Shown: positions 46,086 through 58,580, numbered from the stretch's first letter. The stretch: 64,000 bases of DNA from Codonopsis lanceolata (GCA_013146195.2 CM028379.1:113020168-113084167), one strand, 5' to 3'. The notes: generated from the letters alone by a model not told the origin. Numbers and translations: made by a program.

Positions 46086-46756
46086 TAGATTTTTCTCTTT
46101 TTGGTTTTAGGGTTTCGGTGGCTATGTCGCTGGACATTAAATAGTCTGGGGGTGTTCCGGCGTCTCCCCCACATCAACATGATTCCTCTTCTGTCCCTAA
46201 TTCTCAACCATCATCTTCCCAGCCAGGTGTGAGTCTGTCCTAGGACATTGGATGTAGTCCAGACGTTACTCGCAGCAGCGTCAAGATGGCAGACCCTCTT
46301 CAAAATCCTTTGCCCAATAACAGCCCCGTAATTGCCTCATTCGAGGAGATTGATTTTCTTTAAATAGGGCACATCTCTGATCTCTTCCACAATCATGTCC
46401 GCTTCGGCGCTTGTGTGTGGCATTTTGAAGCCGTCTCTTTGAAATGACGGGACTAAAGTTCGACGCGAATAGGAAGTTTCTCGGTCGGGCTCAGTCTTTT
46501 CTACTTGTGATCGAGTATATCTTTCAGTGGGGACTTCCTCAGCGGGTCTCTTCTTCTCTGTTGGTGCTTTGGTTTTCGTTTTGGCCAGGGAAGGAGGTTT
46601 GGCGTGGCTATTTGTTGGTTCAGCGACAGGGGTGGCTCGATTTTCTTCTTCAGACTGTCTTTGCCCGCCCTATGCAGTGGGCACGAAATGAAATTTTGGG
46701 GGATGGACGGGGTTTCTCTTTGCCAGCTCGGCCTTGCGGTCGTCTTTGGCTTTTTC
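46086..46756 (+). other. chimeric stretch of unknown origin
   Basis: It begins where copy B gag ends. It contains a 105-codon ORF (46444-46761) that I do not recognise. Coding-like phrases in two frames (DVTRSSVKMADPLQNPLPNN; ANRKFLGRAQSFLLVIEYIF) suggest an old transposon or gene fragment. It ends where the minus-strand antisense ORF of the next element starts. Confidence 0.3.
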
Positions 46757-48130
46757 TTTAGCCTCCAGAAATTTCTTCGTATCGTTCAACCTCTTCATGG
46801 CTACATAGAATCAAAGCAGAATGTTAGAAAAACAAAAAGGATAAAGCTTATGCAAGTATTAAAACCAGGTAGAACGTAAGAAAGCATTCAGAATGTTTAA
46901 ACGACCATCATAGGCTGGGGTACAGCTCGTTCCTAGTAGCCGGCAGTTGGGATAGTTATCTAGAAACTTGAACCCGTGGCAACCTCCCTAGTAAGGATGG
47001 GGTTCTTCTTCACTTGTCTCCACAAGGGATTTAATCGAAGGGACGGAACGACAACTGATCCCGGCTTGGTGCAGATAAACACCATTTTGGGTCAGAGCTT
47101 CCCAATCGAGCACAAAATCTTGTTTGCCTTTCTTTTCTTTCACACCCAAAACTTTCTTGATATCAGAAAACATTTTGTTCTCTCCTGCTCAGCATTGGTC
47201 TCGGGTGTACGCTGGGGCTTTTAGTGGTTTGAGGTGGGAAGCAAAAGGCCAGCCGACGTTGGACTCCACAAGTAAAAATTTTATGTCCCACGCTTCAACC
47301 TTGTTCGGGCCATCACTTAGAAATTTGAAGAAGTGCGGGTTGGAGTGGCCAGAAATACGACGTGTTTTCAGGTCAATTTTAAAAAGAAATAGTTTACAGA
47401 ACAAGAGCATATCGGGCTCATAACCCAGTAGTTTGCAAGCGACAGTATATGCGACCAAGAATCTGACAGTGGTCAGCGTCAGCTCGCAGGGGAGCGCGTT
47501 GGTCATATTTAAGAATTCGTAGATAAAGGGATCTAAGGGCAACCTAAGCCCGACCAGGAAAAAATCAAAGTAAAAGACCATTTTATCGCCCCAACCGGCA
47601 TGTTCTCCAGGATCGATGGTCAAGTCAAAGGCTTTGACTTGGTAGTCTTTGGGATCAGTACCCAGCGAGTAGAACCATTCCATGACATCCTCCTTATTTT
47701 TGAACTCATCCCAGGTTACTTCCCAATCGGGTTCCTCCTCAGTGGCAAGTTTCTTCCCTTTATGGACGGCCTTGGTTCTAAGTGTTTGAGGAATGTTTGT
47801 ACTCGGAGAAGGCGACCTTGATCTTAGGTTCTCTTCAACCTTCTCCTCGCTGGTTTCGGTCATGACTTCATGTTTTGCATCCTCGATTCCAGCATTCTCA
47901 ATTATCCCTAAAGGTTCATTGGGACCAGTCTTCTATGAGTCCGGGCTCCCAGATGGATGGCTATCAGATGCTAGGACACGGGTACTCAAGGCCTCAACAA
48001 TTTGGATATCTGAGCTGGTGTGCTCGGAACTTTGTTCTTCAACCTCAAAGCTTTCATTGGATTCCGTCGAGGCTCCATGATTGTAGATACGACCTTCAAT
48101 TTTGAATCCACTTTCTTCGCGGGAAGACAT
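46757..48130 (-). pseudogene. antisense ORF of another Tat-type element (Transposase_28-like)
   Basis: Minus strand, in order: 48130-47933 (MSSREESGF…, acidic and Ser-rich, ends at a stop), 47863-47189 (224 codons), 47173-46988 and a piece around 46800-46757 (MKRLNDTKKFLEAKEKAKDD, helical and highly charged). The 224-codon part holds the recognisable domain: EWFYSLGTDPKDYQ, GDKMVFYFDFFLVGLRLPLDPF and VAYTVACKLLGYEPD. This fits the 'putative gypsy type transposon' family. It is the best preserved copy in the window; the E1 version at 24666-26005 is more decayed. The function of these antisense proteins is not established. Confidence 0.75.
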
Positions 48131-49265
48131 CCTACAGGAATCGAGGAAGAGACATGTTAATTCCTGCCCGGATAAACATTATTGGTAGGCAGGTGAAACC
48201 CTTGTTTAGGATTCTGCAATTTGAACCAGTGAGCAAGGCACCAGTTGGGGTTTCCCTGATTCCTACCTAGTGTGTGGGTCGGTGCAAAAACCAAAAAAGG
48301 CAGACAAGATGGATTCAGAGTTTTTTTGAAATTTTTGTATGTGTAAAGCCCGTGAGATGGCCAGACCCGTGGTGTTCGAGAAGAGCAGGGGTCGTGATAG
48401 TTAATATAGATTGAAAAAACAAGTTAAAAGAAAGAAATTAGGTGTCAAACGCCCGAGTTTTCGTCAGATTGGTTTTCAGATCGTAACTAATTAGTCATCA
48501 TATACCCAGCGAGCATCATCGAATCCCAAAATTAGGGTTCTAGCAGCGAAAATGAAAAGGGGCAAAGATTACAGTTCATAAATAAGGATTTAAGTTGGGA
48601 GATACCTGGTGATTTTGAAAATGGAATTGAGCAGGCTTTGGGAATTTTGCTTTCGCGTTCGGAGTTCTTCGTTTCGGCTAAATGCAGAGGGAAATTGAGG
48701 AATTGCTTTGAGATTCTTCAAATGTAGGAGTTGCTGAGATTCTTCAAACGTAGGAAAAGCTTAAGTGAAAGTTTGTCTCCGTTTTTATAGCTGGAGAAGC
48801 CGTCACGGGGAAAGAACCGAGGTTGCCGGGTGGAATCATCACGGTGCGGGAAACGAGGCATCGCATTAAATGATGCCTCAGGACACGGGTACGCGTGAGG
48901 GTAAGAGGCGACAGGAGACGGCCCGTCCCTTCAGTGCCTATCACATCCCAGGCTGGCATCCACTTATAGCACTTGACCTCGACGCAACCACTTGTAAATG
49001 ATCAAAATAAACTACGACATTCAATGGGCAGTTTACCCAGCTTTCCAAGTGGGCTATATAAACCCTTCCAAACAAAGGAGGGAGGTACATTACCTTTTAC
49101 ATAGGCTAAACTCTGTGTAATTGCTGATTGAATAGAGTGTTTGCTAATTCACACGCCTGAGCGCTTTTGTAGGGAAAGCCCCTACCCAGTTCACAGTTCG
49201 TGTTTTCTCTCTGTTGACAGGTTTGGGCCTTGAAGTTGTGGATAGTATTGAAAACCAGATATCCA
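48131..49265. other. 3' end region of that Tat-type element
   Basis: Non-coding. It lies where E1 has its untranslated 3' region and LTR. A TATA-like GCTATATAAACCC sits at about 49050, followed by an LTR-like leader (…GTGTTTGCTAATTCACACGCC). A matching second LTR is not in the window, so boundaries are not set. Confidence 0.4.
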
Positions 49266-50325
49266 AAGATAAATTATAGAATATATCATCCTAGACTCTC
49301 TATGTAAAGTTTTTGTCATCGTCCTTTCAAGCCTTAATCTTTACTATTCATAGACAAATTCTTAAGTAAAGAGGGCAATAGGAGACGTGAACGAGAGACG
49401 GATATGAGAAGACAATTTTCAAGGTCGTTCAGATAAAAATTATCTGAACGAATGAGTGCAGAGCACTCAACCTTCTATGATGATTGATTATTGCACAGTC
49501 AACAGCATTTGTAATGGAATACAAATCTGAAGATATGAATGCAATATAAGCAGACAGCTCTTCATTTTCCTCGGTTAACATCCGAGAATATATCTTCAAA
49601 TTGAACACCGATCTCTGTCTATAGAAGTTTCTGATCTCTTCTTCTTCTTCAACCCTTTTCTTCTTAACAATCCACAGAGATTGTTTTGCTAAGGTCTGGG
49701 TATGCTCGCTGTAATCTTTTGTGTAGATCTGAGATGCGTTGATGAAGACGACCTCTTTACAGATCTCACAGTTCTTGACGAAGAACTTCTTGTTGCAGAT
49801 GTTCTTGATGTTCTCTCTTATTCTGTCTTGTTGTTCTTGTTTTGAAGAGAAGGAAGAATTTCTTTTATAGACCAGAGAGATTTTATCGTTGAGATCTATT
49901 GATAGATTTTTGTATCCGTTGAATGATTTGTCTTGAGAACTGATGGATAAGGATGTGGTTTGATAGATCTTTATCTATTGGATAAAAAACTTCATTCTTA
50001 AGATCTTCGAACTATTACCCTTTCAGGTTGTATGTCTATGAAGGATAAGTCTGATTCATTGATGCACTGTTAGGTGGTCTATCTGATAAAGTAGATTCGT
50101 TTGATTTTTCAAAACCACGTGAGAGACAGAGAGAGAATCTTGCAGTATCAGGGATGTCAGGCTTCATAAAGATTTGAATGACCTTGAGGCTTGAAAATTT
50201 TTGTCTTGTCTTGATCTACTGCAGTCTCGTCTCTTTGTAGCACGTGCAAATCCAAATCTGCTGGTAAGATGTTCAATCCAAGGAGTCAGTCTTCTGCAAG
50301 AGAGAACTGCTGGTTACTGGTTACG
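49266..50325. other. unassigned DNA
   Basis: No gene recognised. A short hairpin GTTCAGATAA/TTATCTGAAC lies at about 49427-49450. Local content (CTTCTTCTTC runs, a TATA-like 'ttttatagacc' near 49864) would fit an old LTR, but no partner was found. Confidence 0.35.
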
Positions 50326-50329
50326 GTAT

Positions 50330-50550
50330 GAACATTCAAACCATAGCAAGTCCGGTGGTGGCAGGTCTTCAAGGTATTATGTCGTGCACATAATAAGTCT
50401 GCTGGTGACGAGTCCTTAGAAGAGTTTCGACACTATAGTAAGTCTGCTAGTGACAAGTCTTCAAAGTATCCTTTGGTGCACATGACAGGTCTATTGGTGA
50501 CGAGTCTTTAGAGAACCTTTGACGTTACAGTAAGTCTGCTGGTGCTTAAT
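50330..50550. repeat. tandem repeat, unit about 60-75 bp
   Basis: Four degenerate units of 'agtaagtctgctggtgacgagtcttcaaagtat…gtgcaca'. No coding content. Confidence 0.7.
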
Positions 50551-50559
50551 GTATATGAA

Positions 50560-51734
50560 TTGCTAGTCTGTCAATCATCATTAAGAAGGTAGGACTAGAT
50601 TAGGACAACCTAACCTAACACCTATGTGTTGTCAAACAAGCTGCCACACTCACCGGTACGCAGACCTTTTAGCCACTTGCTATAACACACGGTAATGGGA
50701 ACAAGCAAATCAAAATATTCAGAATATACAAAGTGATAAGTTATTTATCAAGAAGCATATTCCAACAAGTAGCATCTTTCGTAAATTAATTGATTCTCCT
50801 ACTTATCAGAAAAAAAAATTGATTCTCAAAAGGCTATTGTATGTTAGCATTTTGGTGGAGTGGTATTGGAGTAGCATCCCATTGTAAAATAATGGCTACT
50901 TCAAAGCTCGCCTATTTTGGCCTGGTGGACTTGGATGGAACCTATCTGTTTCAACATCATTTTCTAGTATAAACTTTTTGTTATAACCCGATGAACGTGG
51001 AGATGGGGGCGGCTCATTCTAGACTGGTCCCCTGTTCATTTAGCAGCACCCAAAAAAAAACGGAGTGATTATTATCACTTTTTTTTTGTTATGGTCAATA
51101 TGTTTCTCACATGGATTTTCTGACTCTGGCATTTCTCATTGTCTCATTAGGCTACTGGTTATTGCTAATTGTTTTGTTAGAGAAAATTAAATGCTAGTTA
51201 CTACTCTCTCAGCAACAATCATTAGATTTTAGGTGCATGCGTTAACAAGAAACCGAGTGAACTAAAATGGGTTCCATTTAACAAATTAGCTGATTTAAAT
51301 TCAAGTTATTGTATATCGAGTCAAAGAAAACAAGAACAAGATACGGTCTTCTCATTGTTGTAGATTGGCTAATTTAAAATTTAAGGTATATGACTATTAA
51401 GGTATAGGTCTATTTAGCTCATAGATGAGTTAGATGATATATGAGAAAACAAATTAAATCAACTGAAAAACAAATAGCCTAATACTTCTTGCAACTGTCA
51501 TATTATCATATACATTGCAACTGGACCACTAACTATACATATTTTTTATTCTAGTTTTGCAACTCTGCCTCTATACATCTTTTAATTCTAGTTTTTCTTC
51601 CGTCATTGTTGCTGCAAATTGACACCTAAATAGCTTGTAATGATACTTCTTGTAACGTGTTGATTGAAGTTCACTTCTTCGTTTTTATTGTATGCTTAGT
51701 AGTTAATGTTAATTAGTTTACGTGTAGTATAGAA
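50560..51734. other. region upstream of the Harbinger transposase
   Basis: It should contain the left end and promoter of the PIF/Harbinger element, but I could not identify its terminal inverted repeat. No other gene seen. Confidence 0.35.
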
Positions 51735-52492
51735 ATGGATTCACCAAATCATGATGAAGATCTTGAAATGGACTCACTAAATCATGAGAGAATGAAATAT
51801 CAGTTTTTCTTGCGATGCATGTTGTTTAGGTAACTGTACATGCCTTCTACAACATTATGACTATCGCTGTTACCTACACGATTGAAAATGGATTTTTCGA
51901 AAATGAAGACAATCGTTTGTATACAATGTTTGATAAGATTCCGAGGCAAGTTGAAGAAATAAATAGGTTGGTTACAGAATGTGAAACGTCTTGCATCAAC
52001 AACTTGCAAATGAATAGACACACATTCATCCTCCTTTGTGATATGCTTAGGGATAAAGGGGTATCTGACTCTAGGTATGTATCAATAGAAGAGAAAGTAG
52101 CCATATTTTTAGCCATTCTTGCGCATCACAAAAAAAATAGAATCATAGCATATAACATGAGGAGATCAGGACAAACTGTTAGTAACTACTTCAACGAGGT
52201 CCTCAATGCAGTTGTGATACTTGGTCTGCAATTGTTCGTAAGACCTAGACCTGAACCACCGAACTCCAATGATTCAAGGTGGAACCTTTTTGAGGTAAAG
52301 TAAAACTAATATGCATATATTATAGGTGTTACATTGGCATTCATATATGTACACACACACATATTTCTTATTTTATGTGTAGTGTTGCTTGGGTGCGTTA
52401 GACGGTACATATATTAGAGTGAACTGTGGCGAGGAAGCAAAGCCCATATATAGATCTCGGAAGAGCGAAATAACCATGAATGTGCTAGGGGT
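51735..52492 (+). pseudogene. PIF/Harbinger transposase, 5' part
   Basis: A HARBI1-like nuclease that would cut and rejoin element DNA in the nucleus. The first ATG (51735, MDSPNHDEDLEMDSLNHERM) is followed by a frame change before 51857. The long exon 51857-52294 has the N-terminal helical domain of the family (MNRHTFILLCDMLRDKG…VSIEEKVAIFLAILAHH…MRRSGQTVSNYF). An 88-bp GT-AG intron (52295-52382) follows. The next exon starts CCLGALDGTYIRV, with the first catalytic Asp of the DDE fold, and continues to MNVLG, where element C is inserted. The remainder is at 63342-64000. Confidence 0.88.
52295..52382 (+). other. intron of the Harbinger transposase
   Basis: GTAAAG…TTATGTGTAG, 88 bp. Splicing joins …WNLFE to CCLGALDG in frame, as expected for the family. 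Confidence 0.75.
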
Positions 52493-54300
52493 TGTAGACA
52501 CCCCAATTTCGTACCCCTGGTATGTGACTGACATAAAATATCAAGAACTGTTAAAACTTAACAAATGTCAAGTTGCAGGAGTCAAAAATGCGAAAGGAAA
52601 AGCAGGATGCGCGAAAGCTGAAGCTGAGGGCTAAAGTGCAAAATTTTCAAAGTTTTAAAGAGGCATGGTGCCGCACCAAGCCCCCTTGGTGCCGCACCAA
52701 GGGGTGCATTGGCCGCACCAGCCCTTTTCCTGTGCGCTCTCTCACATTCAAATAGGTACAACTTCTGAAGCACAGAGTACAAGCTGCCAATGCACGGGAA
52801 AGAAATCAAGAAATTCCAGTCGCGTCCCTCTCCACTGCTATAAATAGAGACCCCCGGCCTCTCATTCCAGTTGCTCATTTTACGCGATAGAAAAATCGCA
52901 GTGAAGCTCTGCTTCTGCGATTCCTCCGATAGGTTAGTACGAGAGGTGCGAGATAGGTGAGTGGAAGCCCCTATAGTCTCCAAACCCCGTCCAAACTCTG
53001 CCAAATTAAAAACCCATAGGTTATAAGTGATCCCTAGCCTAGTTGTTAGGTATCCACCTCAAATCCCCAGTCCAAAAATCTCAAAGTAAGCCGTTACTCG
53101 CCGAGTAACAACCAATAAATTAAGTCTAGGTTCCGCCCAACCAAAAAGGCCAAAACCTACCCAAACAAAGTTGTCACTCTGCCCGAGTTGTTAAGCCCAA
53201 ACTTCAAAAATCAACACAACAACACACACACACAGACAACAAAAAAGACTCCCTCTCCCGAGGAGGACAGAGCGAGCACACCACCGCTCTAAAAGGTAAA
53301 ACCTTTAAGAGCGTTGTTATTTTTATTTATTTACATTTTCTGTCTTTTTATTTATTTTCAAAAAGTTGTTATTTAAATCCGGCGCAATGTAGCCAATATA
53401 AGTCGTTGTGCTGCCCGGATTAGAATAGGAAATATTATGTAAAAGAGCCGTTATAATGACCAAATATTCTTAAATATGTTTGTAATTATTGGAAGGAGGC
53501 AAGAGTCCGTAAATAATGTAGCCACGAATGTATCTGTTTAAATTTCCCTTGTCAAAATAAGACCTTATTTATTTGCTAGATTAATATAACAATGAACATA
53601 CTTCAGTCAAAAACGTTTTGAGACCGAAAGGGCAAGTTGGGTGCCTAGCACCTTCCCAACTCGTAACTTAGCCTCCGAACCCGCTTTTCAAAATCTCTGG
53701 TTTTCTTTTCTGGTTTTCCTTTATTTTTGCCTTAAAATAAAGGTGGCGACTCTAAAACTTTTAGATCCAGTGGGGCCTCACAACACTCCCTCTTTGCACT
53801 TTCCTGTTCTCCCCTAAAAAAGGGAGATACAGGAATGGAGGGGTGATGTATTCTCATATCCTGGTATCCCCTAAACAAGGGATAACTTGATGCGGGAAAC
53901 CCATAGCTCCCATAGCGATCTGATTGGGCCATAAGGCTATTTTAATAAATCCATAAGTGGGGGCGTCGCAATATCTTTTCTTGCACTTCTATTTTCCCCG
54001 AAAGATAAAAGGGGAGAATGGGAATGGAAAGGTAATGCATTCCCATATCCTGTTATCCCCGAAATAAGGGATAACCTGACATGAGGAAACCTTTAGTTCC
54101 CATTTTGGATACAAAATCCACTCAAGGCAACCGAGGCACATTCCAACGTGCTAATATAGACAGCACTCCTCTCGCACTTTGGATTTCGTCTTCCCTAAAC
54201 AAGGGAGGGTGGAGCGAGAGCGGTGGTGTCCCGCATCCGCACGCACGCAGCACCCCTATCCAGGCGCGGGCGCGGTCGCACCCCAGGAACCTCACTCAGT
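52493..54300 (+). repeat. element C 5' LTR
   Basis: TGTAGACACCCCAATTTCG…CCAGGAACCTCACTCA, nearly identical to 61539-63341. Its TATA box TATAAATAG is at 52839-52847. It differs from the 3' LTR by scattered substitutions and a few short indels. The end is set by alignment with the 3' LTR and solo LTR D. Confidence 0.9.
52839..52847 (+). promoter_or_regulatory. TATA box in element C LTR
   Basis: TATAAATAG, conserved in the 3' LTR (61866-61874) and solo LTR D (38884-38892). Confidence 0.65.
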
Positions 54301-54320
54301 GGCGACTGGCTGGGGAGTTG
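54301..54320 (+). other. primer-binding-like site of element C
   Basis: TGGCGACTGGCTGGGGAG follows the LTR end directly. A similar TGGCGACTCT lies inside the LTR near 53742. Confidence 0.5.
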
Positions 54321-55112
54321 TTTTATTTTAAATAAAATGGAGGGCTAGACTCATAAAATAAAACCTTTTTTTTTTTCTTTGTTTTCTGCGGTATGCTCGT
54401 TATATTAATTTACGCATTTCAATAAAGTGTTCCCATTACGGCCGTGGCTATATTTGTGGATATGATCCTCCATCTGGCAGCAGTCTCGTTCCGATACCTG
54501 TTACGGATATGTTTAAGAGTATAAAAAAAAATTAAAAAAAATATTATAAATTTTTTTTTTCTTCTCAAAAAAAAATCAAAAAAAATGTATATATCTATTA
54601 TATATATTACAATAAATTCCGGGCAGCATAACAAAAGAGCTGGGGCTTTACTTCCGGCTCTATTTTCTTTCATTCATTTCTTTCAGTTCATTTTTCTTTT
54701 TCACTTTATTCTGTATATTCGTACATATCTGCATTCATGCTGTCATTTTATTTTGGGGACATAGGACCAAATTTGTAATTAATAGGGATAGATAGTTCCC
54801 CCACTTTTCTTTATATTTCTTAAAATGGTATGCTTGCTTACTTGCGCTAAAAAATAAAAAGCCGAGAAAATCCACATATAACAGCAAGACATGCCAAATA
54901 TGTTTTATTTTCTATACCTGTAAAATAAATAAAGACTTTACTGTTTTTCTAGATACCGCACACACGTGTACGCATGTAAATATATTCCGAACTGTTACCC
55001 TACACCATGGCCAGCCTACCCCCTGCGTAAACCAACGTTAGATTTGCATATAGACTTTCAGGACACTTCAATGACCGATCGGTTTTTGCATTTTAAATTG
55101 TGAGTCAGCCCC
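54321..55112 (+). other. element C 5' leader
   Basis: Non-coding, with poly-T and poly-A runs (54360-54600). No ORF is supported. Confidence 0.45.
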
Positions 55113-55233
55113 AGTCAAAAAAAAATGTGCGCAGGTCAAAAAATAAAAATGTGCGCAAGTCAAAAAAAAATGTGCGCAAGTCAAAAAAAAATGTGTGCGC
55201 AAGTCAAAAAAAAATGCGCAAGTCAAAAAAAAA
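55113..55233 (+). repeat. 22-bp tandem repeat in element C leader
   Basis: Six units of about 20-24 bp of the type AGTCAAAAAAAAATGTGCGC. They give a Lys/Ser-rich shadow ORF at 55100-55291 that is not a gene. Not a CRISPR array: there are no unique spacers. Confidence 0.85.
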
Positions 55234-55600
55234 TACACTGGGGCTGATTTATTATTTTCTAATGCTCGACCTAGACCATTTCGAATGGTAGATCCTGAAA
55301 AGAGTATAGGCCCTTCGCCTGGGATCAGTCCGATCTCAGGGAGTCGAAAGGCAGGTGGAATACGTTGGTCCTATACTCTGGAGAAAGAATCCACTGTTCC
55401 AGGAAAGTCCTGAGATTGTCAAAATTAAGCAGGTGCTTATCGGTCAATTTGTAGGGATAATAATAATTAATAAAATATACTAATAAAGGCACGCTGTACT
55501 CCAAGCCCAGAAAGCCTTCAGCCAACCTTCTGATAGCTCCAAACCCATTTTCCTCAGAAACCTGGCCCGAATTTGGAAAGGCAGAGACAGTACTGGCCGG

Positions 55601-57887
55601 TTGATACGGGAAACAAGGGCAGAAATCAGAACAGAGGGTATTAGTAGCAGATCAGACAAGGGCAGAATCAGCACAGAAAATACAGATCCGAGCAGTATGG
55701 CAACAGATGAACAGTCCGACATAGGTACAGATTCAGGGGCTCCAGGATACGCCCCGACTCTAGCAATGCAGGAATGGTTTGACCAAAAATTGGGTGCAGC
55801 AACTGATCGCATGATGAGCCAAATAGCAAGTCTTATACAAGGTCAAAAACCCAGTGGTGAGGTAAACTCTTCCCCTATAGTCCCCCAGGGAGCATCCATA
55901 TCTCATGTGCCTCCAAACCCAACTCATCAGCCAAACACTAACCCACCAAATATAGCCACTACCCAAAATCTCTATCCTCCACCAAGTCCTTATTACCCAA
56001 ACATCAGTCCTTACCTACACTATCCTCCATACCCTCTCCCGAGCACCAATATTCCCCAAAACCCAAATGACCTCCATGTTCCCATAACCAACCCACTCCA
56101 GAACAACTCACAAATGGACCCACCAAATTATAACCCGCCAGGCCAAGTTACCACATACTTACCTTATAATGATCCTGGCCGCCCAACCGAAACCATCAAT
56201 AATCCACCTACCCAAATTCCACCAGCCCAAAATCCATATCCTACCCAAAATCCACCAACCCAAAATCCGTATCCAGCCCAAAATCTTTATCCAACACAAA
56301 ATCCTTACTGACATTTAAATTAACCCAGCCTTCCCTAATCCAACCAGTATATACCAAAAGCCAACTCCCCCAGCCACCCAAGTAGAGGCAGACGTGGAAA
56401 ATATAAAGGCTATGATGCTCAAACTTCTCAACAAAGGGGAATTTTCTACACGGGCACTGACATTACAACCTGCGGCTATATTGCCTTTCAAATTCAAAAT
56501 GCCCGACATAGAAAAATTTGATGGAACTGGATGCCCTATATCCCACTTAAAATCCTATTCCACTGGCATGCAGTCAAGGGGAGCTAGCTTTGAGGCTATG
56601 GCTTCCAATTTTCACCTCACCCTAATAGGGGCTGCCAAACAATGGCTAATGTTGTCTGATAGCAGCACTATGAATACGTGGGACCAAATAGTCAAGCGTT
56701 CTCGAAAGGTACAAAGACAACACCAGCCCCGAAAATAGAAGGGACCTTGAGTCGTGCACCCAACGGAAAAAGAAACCTTGTGGCCGAAGTTCGCGGTGTG
56801 GAAAAGAAAGTTGGCTCGGACCTTCGATGCACGATCCGCCGAGTCATGCAGAATATTCATCAAAAACCTCCAGCCCATTTACCTGGAACACATGCGGTAC
56901 CTTCCCTACACCAATTTTAAAGAAATAGTAGAGATAGGAGCCCGTATTGATGAAGATATACGGACGGGGCAATTACAAGTCAATACGTCTCCTAGCTCTT
57001 TCCGTTACTCTAAAGGGAAGACAGTCGCAGCCACACCCTCACCAACCGTCAATGTGGTAGGGAATGCATCAGCCACTATTCCTACCCAAAGTTATGGCAC
57101 TGTTCCATGGTCTTATGGAGCAGACAGGTCTGTCAACACAGTCGGAAGGAATCATGGCCCAACCAGAAATTTCAGAAACCAAAACCGGCATTATGATGAA
57201 CTGCAAGCTTCTCAATCAGTGATCCTGCAGGGGCTAATGGCTCAGGGAGTGTTGAAGCCTTTGGAAAACTATAGGCCACCAAACCCCCTACCTGACACAT
57301 GGAATCATGCCCAGTATTGTGAATACCATCGCTGCAGTGGTCACCTCACCGACAGATGTTACACGCTCAAAAATGCTATCCAGGATTTGATAGATGATAA
57401 GGTGATTGAAAAACCTTCTCCTGCACCAAATATAGTCAATAACCCTCTACCTCAAATCAACATGATTGAGGTTGATGAAAACTTCCCCGGGTATGATAGG
57501 CGAGGACCGATTACGAGAAGCTCCTCGCCGAGTTTGAGTCTATTTCTAATAAGCCTCTGCAGAACTAGTATACTGACGGCCCACTCGACTCCGCGCAGAT
57601 CGGTGGACCGCTTCGGATACACTATTCCCTTTCCTTTCCCTAGCTTTACGGATTGGTCATCTACCGATCCGCTCCCTAATAATGAGGATCTCAAACCCCA
57701 GATCCTCAATAATGTAATAAGCCCCGTGCAGTTTGCTATTAATGATAATATGAATGTCTTTGCTTATTCCTTAGTTGCACCTACATTAAAAGATACATTA
57801 AATAATCATAATAATGAGTCATTTAATGAAATGGACCCAAAAGATAAAAAATATTTGCTTGAGCTTGTAAAGTCAGTTGAGCAATAG
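55601..57887 (+). pseudogene. element C gag remnant
   Basis: Frames 55601-56311, 56394-56738 and 56754-57887 form one gag broken by a stop and frameshifts. The first is a Pro/Asn/Tyr-rich region with repeated NPPTQNPYP motifs. The second holds the capsid start (FKMPDIEKFDGTGCP, GAAKQWLMLSDSSTMNTWDQ). The third continues with LWPKFAVWKRKLARTF, EHMRYLPYTNFKEIVEIGARIDE and a zinc motif CEYHRCSGHLTDRC (CX2HX4HX4C) at about 57318-57360. Gag would form the particle and bind element RNA. The last frame is 377 codons, long for such decayed DNA. Confidence 0.85.
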
Positions 57888-58039
57888 GAACAACATCATT
57901 CATTAGCAGCAGCAGAAGACTTGTCCATTATCAATCTGGGGCTGGACAAGGAAATCAAAAGAAGTCAGAATCGGCAACTACCTGGAAGGCTCCAAAAGAA
58001 CACCACTCATGGATCTCCTCAAAAGGTTCGTGGACATGC

Positions 58040-58214
58040 TCGCCTAGTCCTATGAAGATGTGTCAGGGGTAGACCCAGCCATGGTTGAACACCGAATCCC
58101 CATATATCCGGATGCTCAGCCAATCAGACAAAAGCTCCACCGCATCAAGTCAGAATGGTCACTACAAGTTGAAAAAAAAAAGGCATGAAACAACCGCACG
58201 TCAACTTCATTCGG

Positions 58215-58256
<42 letters not shown>

Positions 58257-58580
58257 AAAAGAAAAAAAAGAAAAAAAAGAAAAAAAAAAAAAAAAAGAAA
58301 AAAAAAGAAAAAAAATGGAAATAAAAAAAAAGAGGAAAGAAAAAATACCCGATCTGGCTGTCCAAAATAGTGACCATTCCCAAATCCAACAACAGCATGC
58401 TGGGTTATAGTCAAATCAAAAGCAGCAGGAGACCAAGAAAAGACCTCATCCCTTGGGGGACCTACTGCTATCATGTCATGCCATCTGGGCTAAAAAAAAT
58501 GCTGGGGGCTACTTATCAAAGGCTGCTACCCCTCTCTTCCACGATGTGCTATATATTGTCAATGAGATCCGGTCAGGAGA
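58040..58580 (+). pseudogene. element C reverse transcriptase fragments
   Basis: The RT N-terminus reads VEHRIPIYPDAQPIRQKLH (from about 58085). After a microsatellite and purine tract, WGTYCYHVMPSGLKKM and GATYQRLLP appear (about 58455-58530), in more than one frame. The catalytic Y-DD segment, RNase H and integrase that should follow are absent. Confidence 0.75.
58218..58347. repeat. (AT)n and polypurine tract
   Basis: (AT)18 at 58218-58254, then about 90 bases of only A and G (58256-58347). It lies within the RT remnant. ORFs on both strands here are artefacts. Confidence 0.95.

Noticed and set aside
52582..53004. 140-codon minus ORF, also at 61597-62031
   Set aside because: Both are in the LTRs of element C and occur twice because the LTR does; no domain.
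55113..55233. CRISPR-like array
   Set aside because: Units are contiguous with no unique spacers, and the DNA is eukaryotic.
58145..58474. 109-codon minus ORF rich in Phe and Tyr
   Set aside because: Translation of a polypurine and (AT)n tract.
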